A stretch of DNA of 64,000 nt from Bacillus sp. SLBN-46 (lineage in GTDB: Bacteria; Bacillota; Bacilli; Bacillales; Cytobacillaceae). The position numbers and the translations under genes were made by a program. The DNA is taken from contig NZ_JAVIZM010000001.1 in the NCBI RefSeq assembly GCF_031453555.1, positions 3,789,001-3,853,000 of the forward strand, in the 5' to 3' direction. The notes below the pieces were generated by a model, which was not told where the DNA came from, did no database searches, and saw only the letters and a list, made by a program, of their open reading frames with translations. Numbering within the stretch: the stretch's first letter is position 1; the number at the start of each line of letters is the position of its first letter. Of this stretch, positions 46,232-55,785 are shown piece after piece.

Positions 46232-46743
46232 GCTAATGAATCTTCTTCTTGATGAATTTTTAATTCTGTTGCATCTACTTCATACTCTAATAAATGATCC
46301 CAATCATCCGTATTCAACATATCAAGCTGTGCCTCAATCAACATTTTAAAACGAGTACGGAAAACCTTTGATTGTTTCTTTAAATCCTCGATTTCAAGCG
46401 CAATTTTTCTAGCTTTAGAAAGGGACTCATTGACAATTCGATCCGCATTTTTTTCAGCCTCTTTAATGATTAGCTTTGCTTCCTTTTGAGCATTGCGCTT
46501 AACTTCTTCACCCGCTTCTTGGGCAATAACAATAGACTTGTTTAAGGTTTCTTCTATGTTCACAAAATGGGCAAGACGGTCTTTCATTTCATTTAAGCGT
46601 TCTTCCATTTCCTTTTTCTCTCTTAGGACTAATTCATAATCCTTAATGACCTGATCCAGAAATTCATTTACTTCATCTTCGTCATATCCGCGAAACCCTT
46701 TATTAAACTCTTTATTATGAATATCTAACGGCGTTAACGGCAT
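46228..46743 (-). CDS. divIVA: Cell-division initiation protein DivIVA
   Basis: DivIVA (171 aa) gathers at negatively curved membrane at septa and poles, placing MinJ/MinCD and tethering the chromosome origin in sporulation. The lipid-binding N-terminal domain starts MPLTPLDIHNKEFNKGFRGY, with the Phe-Arg-Gly membrane-binding loop, and is followed by long coiled coils (about 25-160). The frame is open 35 codons upstream, but GGAGGTGG stands before this ATG and the family always starts MPLTP. Last gene of the ylm cluster. Confidence 0.96.
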   Translation of the reverse strand: MPLTPLDIHNKEFNKGFRGYDEDEVNEFLDQVIKDYELVLREKKEMEERLNEMKDRLAHFVNIEETLNKSIVIAQEAGEEVKRNAQKEAKLIIKEAEKNADRIVNESLSKARKIALEIEDLKKQSKVFRTRFKMLIEAQLDMLNTDDWDHLLEYEVDATELKIHQEEDSLA

Positions 46744-46828
46744 TGATGCCACCTCCATACAATCTGTACATCTATATGTATTAGCAAATATTCGACATGT
46801 TTTTCGAAATTCCTGCTTTAAAATTGAA

Positions 46829-47602
46829 TTATTTTTGCTTTCCGACAATAATTCGCCATTTATCTTTTTTGGTCTTTCCCTCTATCCTGATAATTTTCGA
46901 CCTACCATATCCACGGACTGAAATAATATCACCTTCTTCACATTCAAAAGAAGGATTTTCAGTAAGTGTCCAATTCACCTTTACAAGCCCTTGCTGTATA
47001 AAGGTTTGCGATTTTTGCCTTGATAGATGATAAATACCAGAAATTACCGTATCCAGTCGCAAAGAAGATACAGTTAGATCATTTTCTTCCCATAACTTAT
47101 CCGCTGAGATCTGATTGTCGATAGCTGTTTCAACTAATCTTACTCCAGCCTTGCCAATGGATTCAATATTAGTTTGAATATACGAACTTATTTCCTTCGC
47201 AGCAAAAAATTGAACCTGGCCATCCTTCACGAGAATGTCTCCAAATTTTCCCCGCTTAAGTCCTAAAGACATAAGTGTCCCCAAGACCTGTCTGTGTTCA
47301 AGAGTGACAAACTTGGTTGGATAATGGACCTCAAAAAGGCTTATTTGAAAATCCTCATCCATAACCGTCAAGTAATCTGGGTAGATGAATGCTCTTTTCC
47401 GCTCACCTTCAAGACTTCCACCAAAAAGCTGAACCTTCACATCATTATTTTCACCAATTAAAAGCTTCAGAATATGTTGTTCCCTTGGGTCGAGGAAATC
47501 GGTCAGCTTAGGGGCGTACTGTGATTCGACCTGGTCTTTCCAATGTACTACTTGGTCAATAAAGTCCCGTTCTTCTGGTCGAAAATGCTGATAAATGTTC
47601 AT
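46829..47602 (-). CDS. ylmH: S4-domain RNA-binding protein YlmH (RqcP2-type)
   Basis: A 257-residue YlmH-family protein with a C-terminal S4 domain (about 180-245; SSLRLDTVISGIYHLSRQKSQ and VKVNW). In B. subtilis YlmH binds the 50S subunit and has been linked to an RqcH-independent or parallel ribosome-quality-control pathway; that role is family knowledge and not shown here. It sits between ylmG and divIVA as in other Firmicutes. Confidence 0.9.
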   Translation of the reverse strand: MNIYQHFRPEERDFIDQVVHWKDQVESQYAPKLTDFLDPREQHILKLLIGENNDVKVQLFGGSLEGERKRAFIYPDYLTVMDEDFQISLFEVHYPTKFVTLEHRQVLGTLMSLGLKRGKFGDILVKDGQVQFFAAKEISSYIQTNIESIGKAGVRLVETAIDNQISADKLWEENDLTVSSLRLDTVISGIYHLSRQKSQTFIQQGLVKVNWTLTENPSFECEEGDIISVRGYGRSKIIRIEGKTKKDKWRIIVGKQK

Positions 47603-47630
47603 TTATAAAAACACAACCTAGTATCAAAGT

Positions 47631-47894
47631 TTAAACAAGCCACAGATAAACACTATGTAGCCCTTTGGTAGCAAAGTTTAGCACTAGAAATGCAACGATG
47701 GGAGAGATATCCATCATACCAATTGGTGGGATAATTTTCCTAAAGGGTTCAAGATACGGTTCACAAATTCTCGCTAATATTCGTCCTATACTTGTCTCTC
47801 TTGCATTTGGAAACCAAGACATTAAGATGTAAATGATTAATGCCCATGAATAGAGTTGAATTATTTGTTGTAAAAGACCAAAAACTACTGCCAT
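47631..47894 (-). CDS. ylmG: YggT-family membrane protein YlmG
   Basis: An 87-residue YggT protein with two hydrophobic helices (about 4-27 and 63-83) around the family segment [21 protein letters not shown]. Function is uncertain; relatives in cyanobacteria and chloroplasts affect nucleoid or division, and the gene sits beside sepF in many Firmicutes. Six bases separate it from sepF. Confidence 0.9.
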   Translation of the reverse strand: MAVVFGLLQQIIQLYSWALIIYILMSWFPNARETSIGRILARICEPYLEPFRKIIPPIGMMDISPIVAFLVLNFATKGLHSVYLWLV

Positions 47895-47899
47895 TTACC

Positions 47900-48355
47900 T
47901 TACCACCTCGCACTTTGGTTATCTGGGTCCTGTATAAGGTCAGAAATATTCCCTGAAACTTCTACATTATCAGGTGTACATAAAAAAATACTCATGCCAA
48001 TTTTTTGGATGTCCCCACCAATGGCGTATACAACTCCACTTAGAAAATCAATAATTTGTCGACCCTGTTCATTATCAATCCGCTGTAAATTGACTACAAC
48101 AGCACGCCTACTTTTTAAATGGTCAGCAATTTCAGTGGACTCAGAGTATGTACGTGGTTCCAATAAAATTACCTTAGAGCCCTTTGTAGGAGTGACCGTT
48201 TTTTGAACACTTTGCAGGCTAACCACGTTTTGGGATTTTACATGCTGTTGTTGCTTTTGTTTTTTAGGCTCCTCTTTTTCAACATACTCGTCATCGTTAT
48301 CATCATATCCGTCATCTAAAAAGAAAAATGTTTTAAGTTTTGATTTAATCGTCAT
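47900..48355 (-). CDS. sepF: Cell division protein SepF (YlmF)
   Basis: SepF (151 aa) binds the FtsZ C-terminal tail, forms rings and tethers FtsZ to membrane. The amphipathic membrane helix [13 protein letters not shown] is at the N-terminus, followed by an acidic and glutamine-rich linker and the C-terminal SepF fold (about 60-145) with [20 protein letters not shown] and [13 protein letters not shown]. Length fits the family. It belongs with FtsZ and FtsA of this same window. Confidence 0.95.
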   Translation of the reverse strand: MTIKSKLKTFFFLDDGYDDNDDEYVEKEEPKKQKQQQHVKSQNVVSLQSVQKTVTPTKGSKVILLEPRTYSESTEIADHLKSRRAVVVNLQRIDNEQGRQIIDFLSGVVYAIGGDIQKIGMSIFLCTPDNVEVSGNISDLIQDPDNQSARW

Positions 48356-48366
48356 TTTTTTCTCTC

Positions 48367-49044
48367 CTAACCTTCTTCACCGACAAGTGCTGTTCCTATT
48401 CTAACCATTGTTGCTCCCTCTTCAATTGCTATCTGAAAATCATTGGACATTCCCATTGATAGCTCTATACAAGGTGCAAAAGATAAATGTAAAGCTTGTA
48501 CTTGATCGCGAAGTTCTCTTAGTTTGCGAAAACAATCACGGATGACATGTTCCTCTTTCGTGAATGGGGCCATTGTCATTAGACCTTCGACACTGATATT
48601 TTCATATGGACGAAGTGACTCAATAAAAACAATGGCTTCTTCTGAAGTTAGTCCGTGTTTAGAATCTTCTCCAGAAATATTTACCTGAACTAGACATTTT
48701 ATCTTTTGTTTCGCTCTTTTGTTGATTTCTTCTGCTAGTGATAATCGGTCTAAGGAATGAATATATTCCACTTTATCAATTATGTTTTTTACTTTTCTCT
48801 TTTGTAAAGACCCAATAAAATGCCAGCTGGGCTTGTCCTTTATTACTTCCCATTTAGCAAGCAGGCCTTCATCACGATTTTCACCTAGATGTTTCACACC
48901 TGCTTCTAGCGCCTCTTGCGCACGTTCGATACTTACATATTTAGTTACTGCAATTAATTTCACATCATCAGGATTCCGGTTTCCTTTTATGCATGCCTCA
49001 TTTATTTGCTGTTGAATTTGAATTAAATTATCTGCTACTCTCAT
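48367..49044 (-). CDS. ylmE: PLP homeostasis protein YlmE (YggS family)
   Basis: A 225-residue PLP-binding protein of the YggS/PROSC family. The N-terminal half of a TIM-like barrel holds the PLP lysine in LIAVTKYVS, and [20 protein letters not shown] and [22 protein letters not shown] are the other family motifs. It overlaps the pgeF stop as ATGA. Relatives maintain pyridoxal phosphate and amino acid balance and have no confirmed catalytic activity. Confidence 0.93.
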   Translation of the reverse strand: MRVADNLIQIQQQINEACIKGNRNPDDVKLIAVTKYVSIERAQEALEAGVKHLGENRDEGLLAKWEVIKDKPSWHFIGSLQKRKVKNIIDKVEYIHSLDRLSLAEEINKRAKQKIKCLVQVNISGEDSKHGLTSEEAIVFIESLRPYENISVEGLMTMAPFTKEEHVIRDCFRKLRELRDQVQALHLSFAPCIELSMGMSNDFQIAIEEGATMVRIGTALVGEEG

Positions 49045-49871
49045 AAACGATCTGCTGTCTCCTTCCAACCAATAAAGCTTAACATTCTGCCTGTTTTTCC
49101 TTGGTCACGGCGGTGAGAGAAAAACTCCTCCTGATTACAACTAGTGCAATACCTCGTAAGAAGAATATTTCTATCCGGAACACCTGATGTCAAAAGGATT
49201 TGCCTGTTTACTTCGCGTAAATCTAAGGAAAACTGCCCTTCTGACACTAAATTATAGGGTAAACTTTTCCTGCCATCTAGTGTATTTTCTACTAGCTTAA
49301 TAATTCGTTCATCTACAATATAACATTTTTCACAAATAGATGGGCCTATTGCAACAAAAATCTGTTCAGGCTTGATCCCTTCTTTGCCCCAAGCTGTAAT
49401 CATCTCTTTAGCAATTTGGCCAACTGTCCCTTTCCAACCAGCATGAGCGGTACCAATCATCCTCTGTTCAGGAGCAATAAAAAAAAGAGGGACACAGTCA
49501 GCAAAGCAAAGAGTTAACAGAATGCCCTCTTCATTTGTATAAAAACCATCCGTGCCTTTAAAGGAATGTTCATAGGAATTGGAGCCCTTACCACGGTCAG
49601 CTTTAGAAATCTTCCTAAGAATAATGTCATGTGTTTGTTCTGCACCCACCCAATTGTCTAGAGGGAACTCTAATTGTTCAGCTACTATATGTCTATTTTT
49701 GCATACGTCGTTAACATCATCACCCACATGAAAGCCAAGGTTGAGCGATTCGAAATAGCTTCCGCTCGTTCCCCCGAGTTTTGTTGTAATCCCTGCTTTC
49801 AGTCCAGGAAATTGCTGAATCCAGCTATCAATTGTTAAATAGGATTGATTTTTTAAAACAAAGGGTTCCAT
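49041..49871 (-). CDS. pgeF: Peptidoglycan-editing/purine nucleoside phosphorylase-type protein PgeF (YlmD)
   Basis: A 276-residue DUF152/YfiH family protein. The metal and active-site motifs are GFHVGDD, the Cys-containing [28 protein letters not shown] and the late [24 protein letters not shown] segment. E. coli YfiH (PgeF) was linked to peptidoglycan editing; members also act as multicopper oxidase-like or purine nucleoside enzymes, so the true substrate is open. Start of ylmD-ylmE-sepF. Confidence 0.88.
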   Translation of the reverse strand: MEPFVLKNQSYLTIDSWIQQFPGLKAGITTKLGGTSGSYFESLNLGFHVGDDVNDVCKNRHIVAEQLEFPLDNWVGAEQTHDIILRKISKADRGKGSNSYEHSFKGTDGFYTNEEGILLTLCFADCVPLFFIAPEQRMIGTAHAGWKGTVGQIAKEMITAWGKEGIKPEQIFVAIGPSICEKCYIVDERIIKLVENTLDGRKSLPYNLVSEGQFSLDLREVNRQILLTSGVPDRNILLTRYCTSCNQEEFFSHRRDQGKTGRMLSFIGWKETADRL

Positions 49872-49940
49872 TACAATACCTCAAATGTTTTTCTTTAGTT
49901 TACCATGAAAAGAAAAATTGGTCACCGCAAAACCATAAGG

Positions 49941-50210
49941 TCAAACCTCTGTTTCTTCCGCTATCTTTTCTTCTATTCCTTTATATCGAACCAAAATAAC
50001 GTCCTGACCAATTTTAATAATATTTCTCCACGGAATAACAATATCTTCATCTTTCCCAAAAAAACCGAGTACCCTTCCACTGCCGGAAATCACAACAGCT
50101 TCAATTTTACCGGTCGTTAGATTAATCTCAATATCACCAATATTACCAAGCCTTTTGCCATCTGATACATTTACAACATCTTTTATCTGGAATTCGGAAA
50201 TCTTGACCAC
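49941..50210 (-). CDS. ylmC: PRC-barrel protein YlmC/YmxH family
   Basis: An 89-residue PRC-barrel protein. The core KISEFQIKDVVNVSDGKRLG, then GDIEINLTTGKIEAVV and VLGFFGKDEDIVIPWRNI, matches B. subtilis YlmC and YmxH. GGGAG lies eight bases before the GTG chosen here, whereas an earlier in-frame GTG lies on top of the ribosome site. Its function is unknown; the position after sigG is conserved in Bacilli and suggests a sporulation link. Confidence 0.88.
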   Translation of the reverse strand: MVKISEFQIKDVVNVSDGKRLGNIGDIEINLTTGKIEAVVISGSGRVLGFFGKDEDIVIPWRNIIKIGQDVILVRYKGIEEKIAEETEV

Positions 50211-50274
50211 ATACACCACTCCCAGTTTTATTACTATAAAGAATATATGTGTACATGGGTGATTTTATTTTAAA

Positions 50275-50310
50275 AAGTAAAAATAAAGCTGCCCCCTAAG
50301 GACAGCTTTA
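50275..50310 (-). terminator. sigG terminator
   Basis: The stem AAAGCTGTCC with GGGGCAGCTTT starts at the last bases of the sigG stop codon and is followed by ATTTTTACTTTTT on the minus strand. Confidence 0.88.
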
Positions 50311-51087
50311 ACTTTGAATATTCTTATTCATTTGTCGAATGGCAGCTTTCTCTAAACGTGAAACCTGCGCTTGGGAAATCCCTATCTCATCAGCAACTTC
50401 CATTTGCGTTTTTCCTTGAAAAAAGCGCTTTCGTAAAATTAGTTTTTCACGTTCGTTTAAACGGCGCATACCTTCTTTTAAGGCTATTTCTTCAATCCAA
50501 TGAATATCTTTATTTTTTTCATCGCTTAACTGGTCCATTACATAGATTGGATCGCCGCCATCATTATATATTGGCTCAAACAAGGATACAGGATCTTGAA
50601 TAGCATCCAAGGCGAATACAATTTCTTCATGTGGGACTTCTAAGACCTTTGCGATTTCTTCTGCAGTTGGTTCACGTGAGGTTTCGCTCATTAATCGTTC
50701 CCTAACCTGAAGTGCCTTATAGGCAATGTCTCTTAAGGAACGAGATACACGAATTGGGTTATTATCACGTAAGTACCTTCGTATTTCACCAATAATCATT
50801 GGTACGGCATAAGTGGAAAACTTTACATTTTGACCTAAATCAAAGTTATCGATTGATTTCATTAGTCCAATACAGCCAACCTGAAACAAGTCGTCAACAA
50901 ACTCGCCACGGTTATTAAATCGTTGAATAACACTTAATACGAGCCGTAAGTTTCCGTTAACAAGCTTTTCTCTGGCGCTAATATCGCCCTCTTGCATTTG
51001 CTTGAAGAGTATTCTCATTTCTTCGTTCTTTAACACAGGAAGTTTAGATGTATCTACACCGCAAATTTCAACTTTATTTCGAGTCAA
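50308..51087 (-). CDS. sigG: Forespore late sigma factor SigG (TTG start)
   Basis: SigG directs late forespore transcription. The N-terminus TRNKVEICGVDTSKLPVL and the region 2 text GNLRLVLSVIQRFNNRG, followed by VKFSTYAVPMIIGEIRRYLRDN, are almost identical to B. subtilis; region 4 ends QAQVSRLEKAAIRQMNK. GGAGG stands eight bases before a TTG codon, giving 259 aa against 260. The weak start codon fits the tight control known for this factor. A strong hairpin separates it from sigE. Confidence 0.97.
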   Translation of the reverse strand: MTRNKVEICGVDTSKLPVLKNEEMRILFKQMQEGDISAREKLVNGNLRLVLSVIQRFNNRGEFVDDLFQVGCIGLMKSIDNFDLGQNVKFSTYAVPMIIGEIRRYLRDNNPIRVSRSLRDIAYKALQVRERLMSETSREPTAEEIAKVLEVPHEEIVFALDAIQDPVSLFEPIYNDGGDPIYVMDQLSDEKNKDIHWIEEIALKEGMRRLNEREKLILRKRFFQGKTQMEVADEIGISQAQVSRLEKAAIRQMNKNIQS

Positions 51088-51145
51088 TCCTTTTCCCTCC
51101 TCACAGGAGTTGCTGTACAAAAAACAGTATCTCCTTGAGAAGGAA

Positions 51146-51185
51146 AAATATGCACATGTCCATGAGCCCGGACATGTGCATATTT
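51146..51185 (-). terminator. Long hairpin between sigE and sigG
   Basis: Sixteen-base arms (51146-51161 and 51170-51185) pair perfectly around an eight-base loop, and the minus strand then reads TTTTTCC. This would end or attenuate spoIIGA-sigE read-through before sigG. The T run is short, so partial read-through is plausible. Confidence 0.75.
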
Positions 51186-51245
51186 GTCGAAAATTGCAAT
51201 TTAAACAGGAAATTCTAGGGTTTTTTTACTTGAAAAAATTTTATT

Positions 51246-51965
51246 TCAAACCATTTTATTGAATTCTTTTCTCAATCTTTTAATAATTCTTTTTTCCAAT
51301 CGTGAGATGTAGGATTGTGAAATCCCTAGCATATCTGCAACATCTTTTTGGGTTTTTTCTTCACCGTTCGTTAGGCCAAAACGCAGCTCCATAATTTGCT
51401 TTTCCCTATCAGAAAGCTGATGTAATGCTTTAGTAAGCAATTTTCTATCTACATTCGCTTCTAAATCCTTCGTAATAATGTCTTCATCTGTTCCAAGAAC
51501 ATCAGATAATAATAATTCGTTTCCATCCCAATCAATGTTTAATGGCTCATCAAAGGATACTTCAGACCTGATTTTATTATTTCTACGTAAGTACATGAGT
51601 ATTTCATTTTCAATACATCTTGAAGCGTATGTAGCAAGTTTAATCTTTTTCTCTGGGTTAAAGGTATTAACCGCTTTAATTAAACCAATCGTTCCGATAC
51701 TAATTAGGTCTTCGATATTTATACCAGTATTTTCAAATTTCCTTGCGATATAAACAACTAGACGGAGATTCCTTTCAATTAGCATAGATCTGGCTGCCTT
51801 ATCTCCACCAGGAAGTTTACTTAATAACATTTCTTCTTCATCTTTACTTAAAGGAGGCGGCAATGCTTCGCTTCCGCCAATATAAAAAACTTCATCCGTT
51901 TTCAAGCCCAATTTTATTAAGATTTTATACCAGTAGTAGGATAAGCGAAGTCTCCATTTTTTCAT
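51246..51965 (-). CDS. sigE: Mother-cell early sigma factor, pro-SigE
   Basis: SigE (239 aa, the same as B. subtilis) is made as an inactive membrane-bound precursor. The amphipathic pro-sequence is about residues 1-28 ([20 protein letters not shown]), followed by [17 protein letters not shown]; region 2 has [20 protein letters not shown] and [19 protein letters not shown], region 4 ends [27 protein letters not shown] precedes the ATG. Its processing enzyme SpoIIGA is encoded just upstream on the same transcript. Confidence 0.97.
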   Translation of the reverse strand: MKKWRLRLSYYWYKILIKLGLKTDEVFYIGGSEALPPPLSKDEEEMLLSKLPGGDKAARSMLIERNLRLVVYIARKFENTGINIEDLISIGTIGLIKAVNTFNPEKKIKLATYASRCIENEILMYLRRNNKIRSEVSFDEPLNIDWDGNELLLSDVLGTDEDIITKDLEANVDRKLLTKALHQLSDREKQIMELRFGLTNGEEKTQKDVADMLGISQSYISRLEKRIIKRLRKEFNKMV

Positions 51966-52009
51966 GCATGTTCCTCCTTCTAAATTATGTTTTTCTGAGT
52001 ATAGTAATA

Positions 52010-52948
52010 TTAACTTACTTTCACTGATTCCTCGGACTGTTTTACCCCTGTCAGCATTTTTGGGTGAACAATACACTGAAAAGCATCATCAGGAGATAGC
52101 TGCTGTGTGGTAAAAGATACAAGACCTTTCTCACAAGAATATTGCGCACCATTTTGCTCGAATAATATGGAATCGGGTTTAAGTGCAAGAATAAGCTGAT
52201 GTTCTTGTCCAACTACACTAAAAGGGATAATTCGCATTCGATTTTGCCATTCGGTAGGAAACTCCTCCATACCCATAATCAGTTGTTCAGGATCAAGAGT
52301 TATTTTTCTAATTGATTCAGGAAGGGCATCTAGTTGATTTTTGATTGATACAAACATAACTGGAAGCTTAGACAGTGGGTCATACAATTGATTTCCACTA
52401 TCCACTAATCCCTTACATACTAAGCTGATGTTCTCGATTTTCAACCTTACATTGACTATTTGATCAAATTGTATTTTGGTCATTTCCATACTCTCAACAT
52501 TCTTCTTTGAGAAATGCCAGGCGATTGGAAAACCTATTAGAACAAAAAGCCAACTTACGGGATCACCAAAACCCTTTACACTCGACATCAGCACCTTCGT
52601 AGTTAATTCAGAATCATATTGAATAAAATAATGGGCTCCTGTTAAGGCCCCACCAATTAAAAACGTAGAAACATAAAGAGTCATTAATGCCTTAAGGAAA
52701 AATTTCATTCGCTTGTATCCAAATGCGATTAACACCATAAAAACGGAACAAATCAATTTGGAAATTGGATGCCCTGAATAGACATTTAAAGGTGTAAACG
52801 CCAATAAAATAATCAACGAACCAATAAATCCTCCTGCAAGTATCCTCCAGAGATGTATTCTTCGTTTCAGAAATATAGCAGTTAAGTAAAGGAGAAGACT
52901 GTCAAAGAACAAATTAAGAGCCCAAATTACATCTAAATAAACAGTCAA
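52010..52948 (-). CDS. spoIIGA: Pro-SigE processing protease SpoIIGA
   Basis: SpoIIGA is a membrane aspartic protease that cleaves pro-SigE after a signal from SpoIIR. Five hydrophobic segments fill the first 145 residues. The cytoplasmic domain has the catalytic aspartate in [14 protein letters not shown]. Two TTG codons are possible starts; the second is eight bases after AAAGGAGG and is used here (312 aa; B. subtilis 309). B. subtilis also uses a non-ATG start. First gene of the spoIIG operon. Confidence 0.95.
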   Translation of the reverse strand: MTVYLDVIWALNLFFDSLLLYLTAIFLKRRIHLWRILAGGFIGSLIILLAFTPLNVYSGHPISKLICSVFMVLIAFGYKRMKFFLKALMTLYVSTFLIGGALTGAHYFIQYDSELTTKVLMSSVKGFGDPVSWLFVLIGFPIAWHFSKKNVESMEMTKIQFDQIVNVRLKIENISLVCKGLVDSGNQLYDPLSKLPVMFVSIKNQLDALPESIRKITLDPEQLIMGMEEFPTEWQNRMRIIPFSVVGQEHQLILALKPDSILFEQNGAQYSCEKGLVSFTTQQLSPDDAFQCIVHPKMLTGVKQSEESVKVS

Positions 52949-53005
52949 CAAAGCTTCCTCCTTTATCAGCTATCAAAAGGTGAGTAATCTATCTGTTTAC
53001 GAAAA

Positions 53006-53039
53006 AGTATAACGTACTTGTATGGCTGAAGTGTGTCAC
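53006..53039 (-). promoter_or_regulatory. spoIIG promoter, Spo0A-dependent type
   Basis: GTGACA (53034-53039) and TATACT (53006-53011) are separated by 22 bases. The B. subtilis spoIIG promoter is known for exactly this wide spacing, overcome by Spo0A~P bound at 0A boxes. A 0A-like TGACAAA lies about 50 bases upstream. The region lies between spoIIGA and the ftsZ terminator. Confidence 0.75.
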
Positions 53040-53111
53040 TTTCTGTAATCAAAAAAACAGAAATTTCCACTATTCCCTACGGATTTTGTCACATTATAAG
53101 CGTGATTACCT

Positions 53112-53150
53112 TAACAAAAAAAGCATGGTCCGAGTTTGGACCATGCTTTT
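53112..53150 (-). terminator. ftsZ terminator
   Basis: AAAAGCATGGTCC and GGACCATGCTTTT pair around six bases and are followed by TTTTTTTG on the minus strand, about 30 bases after the ftsZ stop. It closes the division cluster before spoIIG. Confidence 0.93.
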
Positions 53151-53180
53151 AATAGTTTTTTATAGTTCTTCCGCTTCAGA

Positions 53181-54314
53181 TTATCTTCTACGGTTACGGT
53201 TTCTTAGGAATGTCGGAATATCTAATGTTTCCTCTTGGGCTACATTCGTATTACGGGCTGGTTCTTGTGGAGCTTCTTCACGTTTGTGCTCTCTCTTAAC
53301 AGTTCCTACAGCAGGTTTAGCTTGTCCAAAGGATGGACGTGTTACTTTTGGTTGTGAACCTTCTTCGTTAAAACCAGTGGCAATGACAGTTACAATAATC
53401 TCATCTTTCAAGTTTTCATTAATTACTGAACCGAAAATCATATTCACTTCTTGGTCAGATGCTGTTGCAACAATATCAGCAGCCTCTTGTACCTCATAAA
53501 GACTTAAGTTGGTTCCACCAGTTATATTCATTAGAACGCCCTGAGCCCCATCAATAGAGGTTTCTAATAAAGGTGAGCTGATTGCTTTCTTTGCTGCCTC
53601 TGCTGCACGGTTTTCTCCTGCAGAGACACCAATTCCCATTAAGGCAGAACCTTTATTTGACATAATCGTTTTTACGTCAGCGAAGTCTAAATTGATTAAT
53701 CCAGGAACAGCGATCAAATCAGAAATACCTTGAACCCCTTGACGAAGAACATTGTCTGCCTCGCGGAAAGCTTCAAGCATTGGAGTACTTTTATCAACAA
53801 TTTCAAGAAGACGGTCATTTGGAATGACGATTAATGTATCAACCGCTTCTTTCATTGAACCAATTCCACCAGAAGCCTGGTTTGAACGTTTTTTTCCTTC
53901 AAAAGTAAATGGACGTGTAACAACACCGACTGTTAACGCACCAAGGTCACGAGCGATTTGAGCAATAACTGGTGCTGCACCAGTACCTGTACCGCCACCC
54001 ATACCAGCAGTAACAAACACCATATCAGCACCTCTAAGTGCTTCTTCTAATTGTTCCTTACTTTCTTCTGCGGCCTTTTTACCAACCTCTGGATTAGCAC
54101 CTGCTCCAAGACCACGAGTCAACTTCGCACCAATCTGCATTTTGACTTCAGCTTTGGAAAGGTTTAAGGCTTGTGCATCAGTGTTTACTGCGATAAATTC
54201 AACACCTTGAACGCCATGCTCAATCATTCGGTTTACCGCGTTATTTCCACCGCCGCCAACTCCGATAACTTTTATTGTTGCAAGAGAATCTAAATTTGTA
54301 TCAAATTCTAACAT
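53181..54314 (-). CDS. ftsZ: Cell division GTPase FtsZ
   Basis: FtsZ (377 aa) polymerises into the Z ring. The tubulin signature [15 protein letters not shown] is at about 104-118, with [17 protein letters not shown] near the start and [11 protein letters not shown] (T7 region) around 205. A disordered linker (about 318-360) leads to the C-terminal peptide [14 protein letters not shown], the docking site for FtsA, SepF and other partners. AGGAGG precedes the ATG. It is translated with ftsA, 42 bases apart. Confidence 0.98.
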   Translation of the reverse strand: MLEFDTNLDSLATIKVIGVGGGGNNAVNRMIEHGVQGVEFIAVNTDAQALNLSKAEVKMQIGAKLTRGLGAGANPEVGKKAAEESKEQLEEALRGADMVFVTAGMGGGTGTGAAPVIAQIARDLGALTVGVVTRPFTFEGKKRSNQASGGIGSMKEAVDTLIVIPNDRLLEIVDKSTPMLEAFREADNVLRQGVQGISDLIAVPGLINLDFADVKTIMSNKGSALMGIGVSAGENRAAEAAKKAISSPLLETSIDGAQGVLMNITGGTNLSLYEVQEAADIVATASDQEVNMIFGSVINENLKDEIIVTVIATGFNEEGSQPKVTRPSFGQAKPAVGTVKREHKREEAPQEPARNTNVAQEETLDIPTFLRNRNRRR

Positions 54315-54356
54315 GACAAATCCTCCTAATTCGCCGATTATCTTTTTCGAAGATGT

Positions 54357-55661
54357 TTATTCGAAAAAGTAACCAAGGAATTTTTTTACTTTTGATGACA
54401 TCTTTTCTTCCGGATGTTTTTCTACTTTTGCTTTAGGTTGATGTTGTTGTTTTGGTGCTCTTTTTTCGGTTGGTTCAGCTACCACAGATGTACCCGTACC
54501 ACCAATATTTCCACCTGGTAATCTACCATTCTTGTAAGCATATTTTATTAAACCAACTGCCGTTGTATATTGAGGTTCTCTTACACCAATATAGTCTGGT
54601 ACCGCAAGGCGAACAGGATTTTGGAACATATCCTGTGCAAGGTCCAATACCCCTTGCATTTTTGCTGTTCCACCTGTTAAAACAAAACCACCTGGTAAAT
54701 CTGTTACGCCTAGACGCTTCAGTTCATTAACAATCAATTCAAAAATTTCTTCCATTCTTGCTTCAATAATTTCAGATAAATAGAGCTGGTTAAATTGTTG
54801 ATGTTGATCACTGCCAATAATAGGAACACTGAAAAACTCATCTTCAGATGCAATATCATAGAAGGCATGTCCGTATTTAACCTTAATTTTCTCAGCATCC
54901 TCTGTTGAGGTGTGCAAAACTTTTGAAAGGTCGTTCGTTAATAAATCTCCGCCAACAGGAATAACACTTGTCGCCTTTAAAAATCCTTCTTCGAACACTG
55001 CAATTGTAGTAGAACCGCCACCAATATCGATGAGGGCAACCCCTAGATTTTTTTCATCCTTGGATAAAGCATAATCTCCTGCAGCTAACGGCTGGAGAAT
55101 AATGTCTACTATCTCTAGGCCTGCTCGTTCTACACAGCGTAATGTATTTATGATGATAGATTTAGATCCAGTAATAAGTGTACCATCCATTTCTAGACGA
55201 ACACCAATCATCCCACGTGGATCGTTAATTTCATCTTTACCATCTAAAATAAATTGTTTTCGAATTACACCAATGTTCTCTCTTTCAGGTGGAATGGATC
55301 CCACATGTGATGCTTCAATAACCCGAATGACATCTTCATTCGTAATTTCTCGGTTTTGGCTGGATACAGCGACAATCCCATGACAGTGCTGAAGCATTAC
55401 ATTATGACCTGATATTCCGACTACCACTTCTCTAATCTCCATGCCAATCATTCTTTCTGCTTGTTCAATCGCCCGCTTAATAGAATGAACGGTATCGTCC
55501 ATGTCGACAATCGATCCCTTACGTAATCCTTCAGATTTCACATTGCCAACACCAATTATATTTAACGAGTCTTTGCCCGAGTCATTGACCATTTCACCAA
55601 TGATAACTTTTACACTGGATGTACCGATGTCAAGACTTACGTATATTTCATTGCTGTTCAT
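54357..55661 (-). CDS. ftsA: Cell division protein FtsA
   Basis: FtsA (434 aa) is an actin-like ATPase that ties FtsZ filaments to membrane. The phosphate loops are YVSLDIGTSSVKVIIGE and LIDIGGGSTTIAVFEEG, with VLTGGTAKMQGVLDLA late. The C-terminus has a positively charged linker and the amphipathic membrane helix VKKFLGYFFE. Aggagg-type ribosome site (AAAAGGAGG). Transcribed with ftsZ from a SigH-type promoter and upstream read-through. Confidence 0.97.
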   Translation of the reverse strand: MNSNEIYVSLDIGTSSVKVIIGEMVNDSGKDSLNIIGVGNVKSEGLRKGSIVDMDDTVHSIKRAIEQAERMIGMEIREVVVGISGHNVMLQHCHGIVAVSSQNREITNEDVIRVIEASHVGSIPPERENIGVIRKQFILDGKDEINDPRGMIGVRLEMDGTLITGSKSIIINTLRCVERAGLEIVDIILQPLAAGDYALSKDEKNLGVALIDIGGGSTTIAVFEEGFLKATSVIPVGGDLLTNDLSKVLHTSTEDAEKIKVKYGHAFYDIASEDEFFSVPIIGSDQHQQFNQLYLSEIIEARMEEIFELIVNELKRLGVTDLPGGFVLTGGTAKMQGVLDLAQDMFQNPVRLAVPDYIGVREPQYTTAVGLIKYAYKNGRLPGGNIGGTGTSVVAEPTEKRAPKQQHQPKAKVEKHPEEKMSSKVKKFLGYFFE

Positions 55662-55748
55662 TCTTTGGCACCTCCTTTTAATCTCCTTGGGTAGAACAAC
55701 AATTCATTTTTGTTCATTAATAGATTCTCATAGTAATATCTTATAAAA

Positions 55749-55777
55749 TTATTCGTCACAACTACATATTTCCCTTT
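55749..55777 (-). promoter_or_regulatory. SigH-type promoter for ftsAZ
   Basis: The -10 GACGAATAA (55749-55757) fits RnnGAATww perfectly. The -35 AAAGGGAAA (55769-55777) fits RnAGGAwww at eight of nine positions. The spacer is 11 bases, in the accepted range. B. subtilis ftsAZ has a SigH promoter that raises division proteins for polar septation; this is its likely counterpart. Confidence 0.78.
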
Positions 55778-55785
55778 AAAAAAGT

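Noticed and set aside
46744..46848. 35-codon N-terminal extension of DivIVA
   Set aside because: The family starts at MPLTP, and GGAGGTGG stands directly before that ATG.
51090..51160. SigG-type promoter before sigG (GCATA and GATACTG, 17 apart)
   Set aside because: It overlaps the long hairpin and matches the consensus only partly; not better than chance by eye.
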